Assembly (NCBI GenBank): GCA_024691325.1
Contig: JAILNR010000048.1
Span: forward strand, 62,001-126,000
Direction: 5' to 3'
Source of the DNA: Saccharofermentans sp.
GTDB taxonomy: Bacteria > Bacillota > Clostridia > Saccharofermentanales > Saccharofermentanaceae
DNA length: 64,000 nucleotides
This document shows, piece after piece, positions 44,368-52,534 of the stretch (positions are counted from its first letter, which is position 1; every line of letters starts with the position of its first letter). A program made the translations under genes and the position numbers. The notes below the pieces were generated by a model that ran no database searches, was not told the origin of the DNA, and worked only from the letters and a program-made list of their open reading frames with translations.

Positions 44368-45166
44368 TAAGAAACAAAAGCTCGAACAGATCTTAAGACA
44401 GATGGGAAGCGTTCTAGTCGCTTTCTCATCCGGCGTTGATTCGACATTCCTTCTTAAAGTTGCCCACGATGTGTTAGGTGATAATGCGGCCGCTGTAATT
44501 GCGAAGTCGTGCCTTATCCCGCCGCGTGATATCGATGAGGCAGTTTCGTTTTGTAGTGAGCAGGGGATAAAGCTCATCATACTTGACTACGATCCTTTAA
44601 CTGTTGAAGGCTTTGCCGCAAACCTGAAGGAGCGCTGCTATATTTGTAAGAAGTCGCTTTTCGAGAAGGTGGTGAAAAAGGCGCAGGAACTTGGAGTCAG
44701 CGCTGTCGTAGAGGGCTCGAATGAGGACGACAAGGGTGACTACCGCCCCGGAATGCGCGCGATAAAAGAGCTTAATATCAGAAGTCCGCTTCAGGAGGCG
44801 GGGCTAACAAAAAGTGAGATAAGGCATCTGTCGCGCGAGCTTGATCTTCCCACGTGGGATAAGCCTTCGTTCGCATGTCTGGCGTCGCGCATCCCTTATG
44901 GCGACGAGATCAATTTGGTCAAGCTTAAGATGGTCGATGATGCCGAGGCAGTTCTTCTCGGCGAAGGCTTTAAGCAGTTTCGTGTCCGCGTGCACGGGAA
45001 TGACGCGCGCATAGAATTACTCCCCTGCGACTTTAATAAAATGCTTGAGGAAGGGACGCGCAGCCGCGTTAATACAAAGCTTAAGGAAATCGGTTTCCGA
45101 TATGTGTCGCTCGACCTTCAGGGCTACCGCACCGGCAGCTTGAACGAGGGTGTGGCGGCAGATTAA
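44360..45166 (+). CDS. larE: Pyridinium sulfurtransferase LarE
   Basis: Adds sulfur to the pyridinium precursor of the pincer cofactor. PP-loop ATP site VAFSSGVDSTFLL, then KERCYICKKSLF and the stretch WDKPSFACLASRIPYG. The single Cys there matches the sacrificial Cys176 type of L. plantarum LarE rather than the three-Cys iron-sulfur type. 268 residues, full length. The stop overlaps that of the convergent gene by four bases. The client enzyme (LarA or another racemase) is not in this window. Confidence 0.95.
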   Translation: MHNKKQKLEQILRQMGSVLVAFSSGVDSTFLLKVAHDVLGDNAAAVIAKSCLIPPRDIDEAVSFCSEQGIKLIILDYDPLTVEGFAANLKERCYICKKSLFEKVVKKAQELGVSAVVEGSNEDDKGDYRPGMRAIKELNIRSPLQEAGLTKSEIRHLSRELDLPTWDKPSFACLASRIPYGDEINLVKLKMVDDAEAVLLGEGFKQFRVRVHGNDARIELLPCDFNKMLEEGTRSRVNTKLKEIGFRYVSLDLQGYRTGSLNEGVAAD

Positions 45167-45507
45167 AGGCGCGGCTTAAAAAGAGGAATGTCGACGTCCG
45201 GCAGCTCGCCGTAAATGTCCTCGTTCTCGTTGATCCTCAAAGCCTCGGGAGCCTTGCTGTTATCGGGTTCGAACGGGTTCTCGTTGTATGCATGAACGAA
45301 AGCTTTGGCGGACTCCAAAGAAATGTCGATCTTCTCGGCTTGAAGTCTGATCCCGCCCGTGGGGCTGTAATCGTAAAGCTTGCCGTAGGTGTCGCCTATG
45401 TTGTTCGACTTATCAAGAAGATGTCCTATAAGGAACGTGACCAGGCTTCCCACGAACACAAGCGAGAACAAGATATAGATAATATAGTAAACATAAACGA
45501 TCCACAT
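45163..45507 (-). CDS. Single-span membrane protein
   Basis: Unrecognised 114-residue protein: one N-terminal membrane segment (about 3-30, rich in Tyr, Ile and Val), then a charged tail with no Cys. It starts nine bases after the zinc-ribbon membrane protein and is likely part of that operon. AAAGGTAGG lies before the ATG. Its end overlaps larE by four bases. Confidence 0.6.
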   Translation of the reverse strand: MWIVYVYYIIYILFSLVFVGSLVTFLIGHLLDKSNNIGDTYGKLYDYSPTGGIRLQAEKIDISLESAKAFVHAYNENPFEPDNSKAPEALRINENEDIYGELPDVDIPLFKPRL

Positions 45508-45515
45508 AATTATGC

Positions 45516-46703
45516 CTACCTTTTCCTGACGTAAAGGAACGTCGAACTCGATTGCGTGTCACGCAGATTTCTTATAATGCGCCTAAGTTTCCTGGTTGCT
45601 ATCGTGAGCATTGCAATTCCGAATGTCATTGAGAATGACACCATCAGAGGAAAGACCGCCACAATCTCATCAAAGCGAAGTCCGATAACCGGATAAAGAG
45701 CAATGCCCGCAAGAAGCAGGAAAAGCGGCACCGCGATCGCAGCAACCTTAGCCTTGTTAAAAGGTATCGTGCCGATGGTCTTGCCGGTCTGTCCGTTAAC
45801 AAGAATAGTGTTCGGCTTGCCCTTGTATGTGCAGGTGTAAAACCATACCGGCAGCATAAGATAGATCGCGTCATCATCGATGTTGACATAGGGGTGTGAC
45901 TCCGTGACACTCAAGTTCTGTGCTTTAAGGTCCTTGATAGCCTCCTCGGAGAACATGTCGTCACAGCGCTTTAAAACTGCGGCGCGAAGGTCGGAAGGCG
46001 ACATGTCTGAAGTGTCAGAATAGAATCCGCTCAAGTAGTCTTCATCAAAGTCTTTAACGTCGTCGTAGAAGTAAGGCTCGAGCCTCTTTGCCATGTTATC
46101 GTTAAGCCTCAGGGAAGCGTCACAAGGAAGCAGCTCAAACCTGGCGCTTCCAGCCCTCGCGAAATAAGTGGTCCTCGTATTCTTTCCGCTCTTTACACTG
46201 CCTTTGATAACGACAGAGTCGTACAGATCGCAATTAACGATCCAATAGGGGACATAAATGCCTCTTATGTTATCGAGGCTTTGATTCTTGATCTGCTTAG
46301 GAATGAAGGAACCTCTGTTAAGATGCGCCTTGATAAGCTTCTTCGCTTCTTCTTCTGTAACGGAGAATGGCAGTATACCATCGGGCCTTCTCTCGTTCGC
46401 AACGCGGCTGAACACAACGGTCGGATTGCCGCAGTAAACGCAGAACGTGGAAGACTCGGAACCGTTGATAACGATGTCACCGCCGCAGTGGCTGCATGTG
46501 TAGATCTTAACCTCGTAGTCAGAAGGCTTGCGTGTGCCGTGAATATCAGCGAGTGTCTTGCCGTCATCTTGTGCGAGCAGATCCTTACCGAGAGCCGATA
46601 CGTCCTCGGGTTTAAACGTGGACCCGCATATCTTGCAGGTCATCCTATGTAATGATGGTGAATAAACAAGTGCGCCGCCGCAGTTGTTGCATAAAGTCGC
46701 CAT
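45516..46703 (-). CDS. Double zinc-ribbon membrane protein
   Basis: A 395-residue protein. The N-terminus carries two zinc ribbons: CNNCGGALVYSPSLHRMTCK and the following ICG, then CSHCGGDIV with CVYCGNP. The middle (about 110-300) is a conserved soluble domain with VPYWIVNCDLYDS and MLPVWFYTCTYKGK. Two membrane segments are at about 325-370, and the tail is basic. It fits a widespread Firmicutes group annotated only as zinc-ribbon proteins. No function is proven. Confidence 0.78.
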   Translation of the reverse strand: MATLCNNCGGALVYSPSLHRMTCKICGSTFKPEDVSALGKDLLAQDDGKTLADIHGTRKPSDYEVKIYTCSHCGGDIVINGSESSTFCVYCGNPTVVFSRVANERRPDGILPFSVTEEEAKKLIKAHLNRGSFIPKQIKNQSLDNIRGIYVPYWIVNCDLYDSVVIKGSVKSGKNTRTTYFARAGSARFELLPCDASLRLNDNMAKRLEPYFYDDVKDFDEDYLSGFYSDTSDMSPSDLRAAVLKRCDDMFSEEAIKDLKAQNLSVTESHPYVNIDDDAIYLMLPVWFYTCTYKGKPNTILVNGQTGKTIGTIPFNKAKVAAIAVPLFLLLAGIALYPVIGLRFDEIVAVFPLMVSFSMTFGIAMLTIATRKLRRIIRNLRDTQSSSTFLYVRKR

Positions 46704-46742
46704 ATACTCCTCCCTGATTCCAATGTATTATACCATCTTAAA

Positions 46743-46812
46743 TGCAACTTAAGCACCGGCATGTGCAACTTGTGCATAAACGCCGCCGCGCCCCGTTTGT
46801 CTTTGCTATAGT
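46743..46812 (+). promoter_or_regulatory. Paired LytTR-type direct repeats and promoter of the hydrolase-LytTR operon
   Basis: TGCAACTTAAGCA (46743-46755) and TGCAACTTGTGCA (46764-46776) are direct repeats exactly 21 bases apart, the spacing typical of LytTR sites. The second ends 7 bases before where a -35 would be (CGCCGC, very poor), 17 bases above TATAGT (46807-46812). A weak -35 with repeats just upstream is what an activator-dependent promoter should look like. Confidence 0.6.
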
Positions 46813-46852
46813 GGCATCATCAAAAGCAAAACACGAAGGGGAATTTACGAAA

Positions 46853-47818
46853 ATGAAAAAGGCAGTTAAAGGTTTGATCATAGCAGCAGGAGTAATCACC
46901 ACACTCGCAGTCGGCGGATCGATAGTATTGGGAGGCGTCATCGCAGATAAGATCCTCCACCAGAATGATGGTAAGGATACAGTTGACAACAGTTTAAAGC
47001 AGCTCGAACTTTGGGGATACGATATCGATTCATTCAACAATAACTATAGTGGTGTTGAAGTAAGTGCGCCGGCGGCTGACGGGAATGTGGTGCCGGGGAC
47101 GCTTTTCGAGGAGGGAAGTGACATGTGTGCGGTGCTCGTGCACGGTGCGGGCGGTGACCGCGTGAGCATTTATCCGCTTGCCGAGCAGTACCTGATGAGG
47201 GGTTACGATGTCATCGCAATCGACCAGAGAGGCTGCGGCGCGAATCCTGATGACCGCGTCACGTTCGGTATCAATGAGAGCCTTGATGTGGCGGCGATGG
47301 TGGAGTACGCGAGAACCGAATTGGGTTACGGCAAGGTTATCGTTCACGGTCAGTCGATGGGTGCGCAGACGGCTGTTGTTTATGCAGCGAATGTGGAGCG
47401 CGGTGCTGCTGATGCTGCGGATGCCGTTATCTGCGATTCGCCCGTGCCCGGCATGGAGCTTATGCTGCGCCTGATGTTCGGCGAGAGCGTCGAGAATGCT
47501 TACTCACCCGTTACCAATTACCTTATCGGAACATCGAAGTCTTTCATGAAGGTTTTTGACCGCATCGATTACGATGATGCAGATACGATCGCACTTGCAT
47601 CCGAGATCGATATTCCCGTGATGATCGTGCTGTCAGAGCGCGATGAGGTTTGTCTGCCCGAGTATGTGCAGCAGGTTTATGATAATATTTCTGTTGACGA
47701 GAGAGCAATCTATTATGCTGACAGCGAGCACATCGAAGGCGTGATTGATGATCCTGAAGGATACATGACAAGTGTTGAGAACTTCCTCTCGTCGGTGGGA
47801 GTTAATAATGAAACTTAA
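46853..47818 (+). CDS. Membrane-anchored alpha/beta hydrolase
   Basis: 321 residues from ATG 46853, which has GAAGGGGA upstream; a longer frame would start in the regulatory repeats. After an N-terminal membrane anchor (about 5-29) comes an alpha/beta hydrolase domain: VLVHGAGGDRVSIYPLAEQY, the nucleophile elbow VHGQSMGAQTA (Ser), the acid region MIVLSERDEVCLPE and the His in ADSEHIEGVI. It probably acts as an esterase, lipase or peptidase outside the membrane. It overlaps the LytTR gene by 11 bases. Confidence 0.85.
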   Translation: MKKAVKGLIIAAGVITTLAVGGSIVLGGVIADKILHQNDGKDTVDNSLKQLELWGYDIDSFNNNYSGVEVSAPAADGNVVPGTLFEEGSDMCAVLVHGAGGDRVSIYPLAEQYLMRGYDVIAIDQRGCGANPDDRVTFGINESLDVAAMVEYARTELGYGKVIVHGQSMGAQTAVVYAANVERGAADAADAVICDSPVPGMELMLRLMFGESVENAYSPVTNYLIGTSKSFMKVFDRIDYDDADTIALASEIDIPVMIVLSERDEVCLPEYVQQVYDNISVDERAIYYADSEHIEGVIDDPEGYMTSVENFLSSVGVNNET

Positions 47819-48278
47819 TCTTTATGAGAACAAGAATGATATGAACGAACACGTGGACGTATATTACTCGAATATGCGCCCCGTTATCCGTCAGCTGATT
47901 GACACGGTAAATTCAGAGAGGCCTTCTCTTTCCGGGCGGCCCGCAGATGAGGATCTTGATGACGGTGATGAAGTGCTTCTCGACCCGCGCAACATCTATT
48001 ATCTTGATCACGTTGAACGCAAGTTATTCGCGTACACGAAGGACGGGGTGTACCGCGTGATGAATACTCTTGCGGTGTGCGAAGAGATGCTGTGGAACTA
48101 TGGGTTCGTGCGCGTGTCGAAGTCGAATCTTGTTAACATCTACAAGATCGTGCAGCTTAAGCCCGATCTTAACATGAAGGTGTACGCGTCGTTTGATAAC
48201 GGCGAGAGGATCTGCATAAACAGAAGCTATAAGAAAAGCTTCAGTGACTATCTTCAGAAGATGAGGGGGATGGTGTAA
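47808..48278 (+). CDS. LytTR-domain transcriptional regulator
   Basis: 156 residues from ATG 47808. The C-terminal LytTR DNA-binding domain (about 60-155) has DPRNIYYLDHVERKLFAYT, FVRVSKSNLVNIYKIVQLKP and ICINRSYKKSF. There is no receiver domain, so it is controlled by something other than phosphorylation; pairing with a DUF3021 membrane protein, as here, is known in LytTR regulatory systems, where the membrane protein holds the regulator inactive. Its stop overlaps the next start (TAATG). Confidence 0.92.
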   Translation: MKLNLYENKNDMNEHVDVYYSNMRPVIRQLIDTVNSERPSLSGRPADEDLDDGDEVLLDPRNIYYLDHVERKLFAYTKDGVYRVMNTLAVCEEMLWNYGFVRVSKSNLVNIYKIVQLKPDLNMKVYASFDNGERICINRSYKKSFSDYLQKMRGMV

Positions 48279-48703
48279 TGAGTACAAATGTTAAAGAATA
48301 TCTGCTCGAGCTTTGCTGCTCATACACGGTCGTCTCGGTCTTGGGAGCTGTTGTCAATATTCTTGTTGGCGGACAGACGAATAATATCAATGTGCTTGTC
48401 ATGTTCAGTTTTTGCGCGATCATAGTTTTTGTCTTGTCGCTTCACCGATTGTTTGATGCTGTCAGCCCGCTTGTCATGATCATCGTACAGTATCTGGTCG
48501 CCTGCGGAGTGTGCGCGTTGCTGGTTCTTGTATTGAGTATTCTTATCGAGCCCGTCACGCCGCGCGGCTGGTTCGAATTCTGGCGCTCATTCACGATTCC
48601 CTACATCATCGGAGCCGGTTACTACTACTACCGCGTCTTCTCCGATGCGAAGAAGCAGAACGAGCTGATCAATGAGCTCCGGGAGAAGCGGGGAGAAATG
48701 TAA
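48278..48703 (+). CDS. DUF3021 membrane protein, likely LytTR inhibitor
   Basis: 141 residues, four predicted membrane segments (about 13-30, 38-58, 68-92, 108-123) and a charged C-terminal helix QNELINELREKRGEM. Size, layout and coupling to a LytTR gene fit DUF3021. By analogy with LytTR regulatory systems in streptococci it probably sequesters the regulator. Confidence 0.82.
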   Translation: MSTNVKEYLLELCCSYTVVSVLGAVVNILVGGQTNNINVLVMFSFCAIIVFVLSLHRLFDAVSPLVMIIVQYLVACGVCALLVLVLSILIEPVTPRGWFEFWRSFTIPYIIGAGYYYYRVFSDAKKQNELINELREKRGEM

Positions 48704-48773
48704 ACTTTTTAAGTGGGATTTTTTGACCAAAAATGCGAAGTGCCGTGGTTATTGGCTTTGAAGGGTGATGCAT

Positions 48774-48819
48774 CCGATGAGAGTACTATTAATAGCACTG
48801 AAAATCGGGACGGATTTTT
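48774..48819 (+). terminator. Probable terminator after the LytTR operon
   Basis: CCGAT (48774-48778) and ATCGG (48804-48808) enclose the near-perfect dyad AGTACTAT / ATAGCACT (48782-48799); TTTTT follows at 48815. This gap of 153 bases holds nothing else I can name. Confidence 0.55.
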
Positions 48820-48856
48820 GTTGATATTTGTTGTGTGACCGCTGTAAAGTGGTTAT

Positions 48857-49678
48857 ATGAATAAGGGAACAATATCAGTAGAGTTTTATGTAGGAAGATA
48901 CATCTATCTGAGTGGACTGCTCAGTACTATTCCTGATGTGCGTTTTGGCGGACGCGGGAGCAGAGAATCAATTTCTGTATATACGGTTAATAACAAAACC
49001 GGGCAGCGCGACAGACTTAGGATTACAAATACATCGCCAAAGTGGGATCACTATTATGAACTTGCGGTGCGGCGCGAAAGAGTTAAGGAACAATTGAATC
49101 TTTTACTATCGAGCTGGAGCGAGGATTATAAGGGTTCTCTTGCGAAGATATCGTCAGAGTACATAATTATCCCCAATGATGTTAACCGTTATGACTGCGA
49201 TTGTTGGAACCTCTTTAAGAGTAATGATTGCGATGTTCAGAATAAGTATCCTGTTCGATACAAAGATTTTATAATGCGGTCTTATTTTGAAGTGGAAGTA
49301 GCAAAGGTTCTCGACAGTCTGGGCATTGATTATAAGTATGAGGTCAGACTGCCGATCGGAGGCGGTGATGAGATCAGCCCTGATATGGCTGTTAATCTGC
49401 CCGAGTATAACCGCTGCGGATTTGTTGAGGCTCTGGGCGGACTTGATAGTTTGAAGTATGTTTCTCACAACACTTGGAAGCTTAAGGGATATATAAACTG
49501 CGGATTGTATCCCAATCGCGACGTTGCTTTGGTCAGTGCTGATTCAAAGGTTGTTCCGACCCGCGATATGATCAAACGGATGATTGGCACAATGCTGAGT
49601 TATATAGCTTCGCAGTATGTGATGAAGAAGAGTTTGTTTAATAGCGTATGTGTGGACAGTTATGTGGACAGTTTTTAA
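48857..49678 (+). CDS. Second PD-(D/E)XK-like protein
   Basis: Unnamed 273-residue protein. The C-terminal half shows SYFEVEVAKVLDSLGI, DYKYEVRLPI, EISPDMAVNLPE and CGFVEALGG, matching the motif order of the protein at 11576-12382 (Glu helix, YKYE, PD strand, E-x-x-G), so both belong to a PD-(D/E)XK-like group with the usual Lys replaced. The N-terminal 140 residues do not obviously align with those of the other. It stands alone, with more AT-rich codons than its neighbours. Its last ten codons are made by the first two sites of the downstream dyad array. The ribosome binding site is weak. Confidence 0.6.
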   Translation: MNKGTISVEFYVGRYIYLSGLLSTIPDVRFGGRGSRESISVYTVNNKTGQRDRLRITNTSPKWDHYYELAVRRERVKEQLNLLLSSWSEDYKGSLAKISSEYIIIPNDVNRYDCDCWNLFKSNDCDVQNKYPVRYKDFIMRSYFEVEVAKVLDSLGIDYKYEVRLPIGGGDEISPDMAVNLPEYNRCGFVEALGGLDSLKYVSHNTWKLKGYINCGLYPNRDVALVSADSKVVPTRDMIKRMIGTMLSYIASQYVMKKSLFNSVCVDSYVDSF

Positions 49679-49760
49679 AAAAGTCCACAGAATTGTCCAT
49701 ACAAGCCTTAAATGGACAGAAGTGTGGACAATTTCTGAAAAAGTCCACAAAACTGTCCAT
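49651..49760 (+). repeat. Two 60-bp tandem dyads, eight TGGACA sites
   Basis: TGGACA or its complement lies at 49653, 49665 (plus), 49682, 49694 (minus), 49713, 49725 (plus), 49742, 49754 (minus); sites 49682 and 49742 have one mismatch. Same-strand pairs are 12 bases apart, and the second set repeats the first exactly 60 bases on. Each set folds into a hairpin of about 18-21 bp with three mismatches. The array overlaps the end of the PD-(D/E)XK-like gene and lies between convergent operons. A terminator function is possible, but neither hairpin has a following T run. Confidence 0.85.
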
Positions 49761-49793
49761 ATGGCCGGGCGGAGGCGGCGGCACAACAACTAA

Positions 49794-50618
49794 TCATGAA
49801 CCTGTAAAATCGTACCTCTTCACACCTCTCATCCAGAAGCGGTAGCTTAAATAGAACACCAGCACTCCGAATATCGGCGCGATGCCGGTCATCAGCGGCT
49901 CTTCATCCGGAGACAGCAAAGCAAGGCTCGGATAATACGCGATAAATGCGATCGGTATGATGAATGTGAACAGGAATCTGAACACACTGTTGAATATGCT
50001 CGCCGGGTATTTGGCAAAATCCTTAAACCTGAACATGATGACCATCACATTGCCCGATCCTTCCATCCAGAAAGCGGTGGCCGCCGCGAAGTTCATAATG
50101 GCAATCATGAACAGCGAGGCCGTGAATATGTATAAAACAAGCAGACCAATCGAACCTGCAGTCACTTTCAAACCGATGTGATACCACGCGTAGATCAGCG
50201 TGCCGAGACCGAACGCGAGCTGTCCCAACCCCTTAACATCGAACACTTCCGACATGAAGTAGAAGAATACATTGATTGGGCGGAAGCAATACTTGATAAA
50301 GTCGCCGCTTCTTACCATGAAACGCAGATTCCAGTTGTTGTCGAAGAAGCACTGCACAGGCGTCAGGGCAATCAGCGAGAATCCGTACAGGAACAGCATA
50401 TGGTGGTAATCCCAGCCGTTGATCGTCGGGAAATTTCTAAACAGGATAAGAAACGTCACGAAGCCCGACAGATTGGTAAGTATCATGCCGAACGTGGATA
50501 TCACAAAATCCGCGCGGTAGCTCATCTTGGTCTTAAGGTCCTGGATTAGGATCTTCTTATATATAGAGAGGTAGAAGCCAAGGCCCCTGCTGTTTCCAGT
50601 TTTCTCAAGCTTTGACAT
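49794..50618 (-). CDS. ABC-2 family permease (DUF990-like), last of three
   Basis: 274 residues with six predicted membrane segments, containing FMVRSGDFIKYCFRPINVFF and a short basic N-terminus. It fits the ABC-2-like permeases that occur as an ATPase plus two dissimilar permeases. It starts one base after the preceding permease stop, in a three-gene minus-strand operon. Confidence 0.85.
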   Translation of the reverse strand: MSKLEKTGNSRGLGFYLSIYKKILIQDLKTKMSYRADFVISTFGMILTNLSGFVTFLILFRNFPTINGWDYHHMLFLYGFSLIALTPVQCFFDNNWNLRFMVRSGDFIKYCFRPINVFFYFMSEVFDVKGLGQLAFGLGTLIYAWYHIGLKVTAGSIGLLVLYIFTASLFMIAIMNFAAATAFWMEGSGNVMVIMFRFKDFAKYPASIFNSVFRFLFTFIIPIAFIAYYPSLALLSPDEEPLMTGIAPIFGVLVFYLSYRFWMRGVKRYDFTGS

Positions 50619-50619
50619 A

Positions 50620-51429
50620 TTAACCTCCGTTCACTGTGATCTTGCGGACCGAGAAGTTCCAGAACAACGTGCTCACCGCGATAAGGATAACCGCCCAGAG
50701 GGTCTGGAACGCCCAGAGCGAAGCGGCACCGGACAACGTATCGGCACCGCCTTTGCCGAGCAGGACATTCAAAGGAACATCATAAACCGCTCGAAAAGGC
50801 ATCATCCCGACAACATTTCTCGCCGATTCAGGAAAGAAGGCGAGGGGGATCGAAGCGCCCGATAATAAAAGGACTATCGTCTCTTTAACAATGTTAATTC
50901 CCCAGGTTGACTCGGTGTAGAGGCATAAAGTCGCGACGAGCATCTCGATGTGGAAGTTGACCACCAAAGCGAGCACCACCGACACGATAAAGTAAACAAG
51001 ATTGATGCCCAGAGGGATCGCTCCGTGAGTTACGAACATGACGATGATGAACGTCGGGATGAACGTTAAGAAGAACAGCACGACGTGATTACCCGAGTAA
51101 CTCCAGAATGTGTAAGTCTTATACTCCATCGGCTTAAGAAGATCGAGGATGATCTTGCCCGACTGGATGTTACGGCTCATATCCCAGACGACGTACATCT
51201 CGAGAAAGTTGAACAGTGCGGTCGCAAGTATCAGGTAGATCATCGTATCCGTGAATGTCATGCCGTTGACGACATCCGTTCCTGACGATGCGTAGATCGA
51301 CTTCCAAAGAAAGTACACGAGGATCAGATAGATGATATTCGCGAACAAGGTCACGAAGGCGCCGAGTCTGAACTGCAGGGACTCCTGTATGCCGGCCTTC
51401 GTTAAAGCCAGTAATCTTTTGGGATTCAT
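50620..51429 (-). CDS. ABC-2 family permease, middle gene
   Basis: 269 residues with six predicted membrane segments, with IQSGKIILDLLKPMEYKTYT, the counterpart of a similar segment in the partner permease, which suggests a heterodimer. ATG 51429 has GGAGGTG upstream, and its A is shared with the ATPase stop (TGATG). A longer frame upstream lies within the ATPase gene and is rejected. Confidence 0.87.
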   Translation of the reverse strand: MNPKRLLALTKAGIQESLQFRLGAFVTLFANIIYLILVYFLWKSIYASSGTDVVNGMTFTDTMIYLILATALFNFLEMYVVWDMSRNIQSGKIILDLLKPMEYKTYTFWSYSGNHVVLFFLTFIPTFIIVMFVTHGAIPLGINLVYFIVSVVLALVVNFHIEMLVATLCLYTESTWGINIVKETIVLLLSGASIPLAFFPESARNVVGMMPFRAVYDVPLNVLLGKGGADTLSGAASLWAFQTLWAVILIAVSTLFWNFSVRKITVNGG

Positions 51430-52370
51430 CAGCCGACACCTCCTTCGTATATTTTCTTGATGACCTCCTCCGTCGAGATCTCCTGAAGCTGAATATCCTT
51501 TACGCCAAGGGACTTTTGCTTCTCCATGATTATTTGCATGATATCTTCCTTGCTCTCGTCGATAAGGTGCTCTTCCCATGTATCGTCGGCAAGGCGCAGC
51601 TTAAGCGTACGGTACGAACCGAAGTAGGACTTCAAGTGTTCAATATCGTTGTCGTAGATCTTCTGGCCTTTATCGATGATGACTATCCTTTTGCAAAGTG
51701 CATCAACGTCGCCCATATCGTGCGTCGTCAGGATAACGGTCGTATTCTTGGTCTTGTTAAGACCGGAAATAAGATCGCGGATCTTCGCCTTCATCGATAC
51801 GTCGAGACCGATAGTCGGCTCGTCGAGAAATACGATATCCGGGTTATGAAGGAAAGCCGCGAGGATGTCGCTTAAAGTACGCTGTCCCAAAGACATCTGA
51901 CGCACCGGCTTCTTGATGATCGGTTCGAGGTCAACCAAAGAACGGTACAGCTCGAGCATATCCTCGTAATCCTTCTGTTTGATCATGTAGATGTCGCGAA
52001 GAAGATTAAAGGATTCGATAAGCGGCAGCGACCACCAAAGCTGGCTTCTTTGTCCGAATACGACACCGATGCGCTCTGAATTGCGCGTCCTGTCCTTATA
52101 TGGAATATTGCCGTTAACGAGTATCTCCCCCGATGTGGGTTCGAGGACGCCGGTCATCATCTTGATGGTTGTTGATTTGCCCGCGCCGTTAGGACCTAAG
52201 TAGCCGATAATCTCGCCTTTACCAATAGTTAACGATACGTCCTTAACTGCACTGATAGTCTTGTAATCGCGCGAGAACAGATCGCGGATACTTCCCTTAA
52301 GACCTTCATGTCTGTTGAGTACTTTGAAGTCCTTGCAAAGGTCCTTCATAAGGATCGCAGCTTCACTCAT
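51429..52370 (-). CDS. ABC exporter ATPase (NatA-like, with variant signature)
   Basis: 313 residues: Walker A YLGPNGAGKST, the loop VVFGQRSQLWWSLP, signature variant QMSLGQRTLSDI in place of LSGGQ, Walker B IVFLDEPTIGLD. These features mark the ATPases that go with DUF990-type permeases. The substrate is unknown. Nothing regulatory is encoded in the operon; the divergent AraC gene is 164 bases away. Confidence 0.9.
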   Translation of the reverse strand: MSEAAILMKDLCKDFKVLNRHEGLKGSIRDLFSRDYKTISAVKDVSLTIGKGEIIGYLGPNGAGKSTTIKMMTGVLEPTSGEILVNGNIPYKDRTRNSERIGVVFGQRSQLWWSLPLIESFNLLRDIYMIKQKDYEDMLELYRSLVDLEPIIKKPVRQMSLGQRTLSDILAAFLHNPDIVFLDEPTIGLDVSMKAKIRDLISGLNKTKNTTVILTTHDMGDVDALCKRIVIIDKGQKIYDNDIEHLKSYFGSYRTLKLRLADDTWEEHLIDESKEDIMQIIMEKQKSLGVKDIQLQEISTEEVIKKIYEGGVG

Positions 52371-52480
52371 AGTTTTCCCCTCCTTGAGCCTGTGATTACC
52401 TTGAATTCTCTTGTTACATCAAGTATATTGTTGATGAGGGGCTAAATAATCTGCAAAACAACCACAAAATCATAACTATC

Positions 52481-52508
52481 TTACACACTCGTGTGATATT
52501 GTTATGAT
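52481..52508 (+). promoter_or_regulatory. Promoter of the AraC-exporter operon
   Basis: TTACAC, 16 bases, TATGAT; the dyad CACACTCGTGTG (52484-52495) overlaps the -35 and spacer and may be an operator. Confidence 0.5.
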
Positions 52509-52534
52509 ATTTGCTGATTCAGAGGAATATAGTT

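Noticed and set aside
49651-49760. CRISPR-like array
   Set aside because: Only two 60-bp units, internally palindromic, no unique spacers, and no cas genes in the window.
49648-49845. A plus-strand frame encoding two copies of CGQFLKKST
   Set aside because: The repeats come from the 60-bp dyad array; no ribosome binding site, and the frame overlaps the end of the PD-(D/E)XK-like gene.
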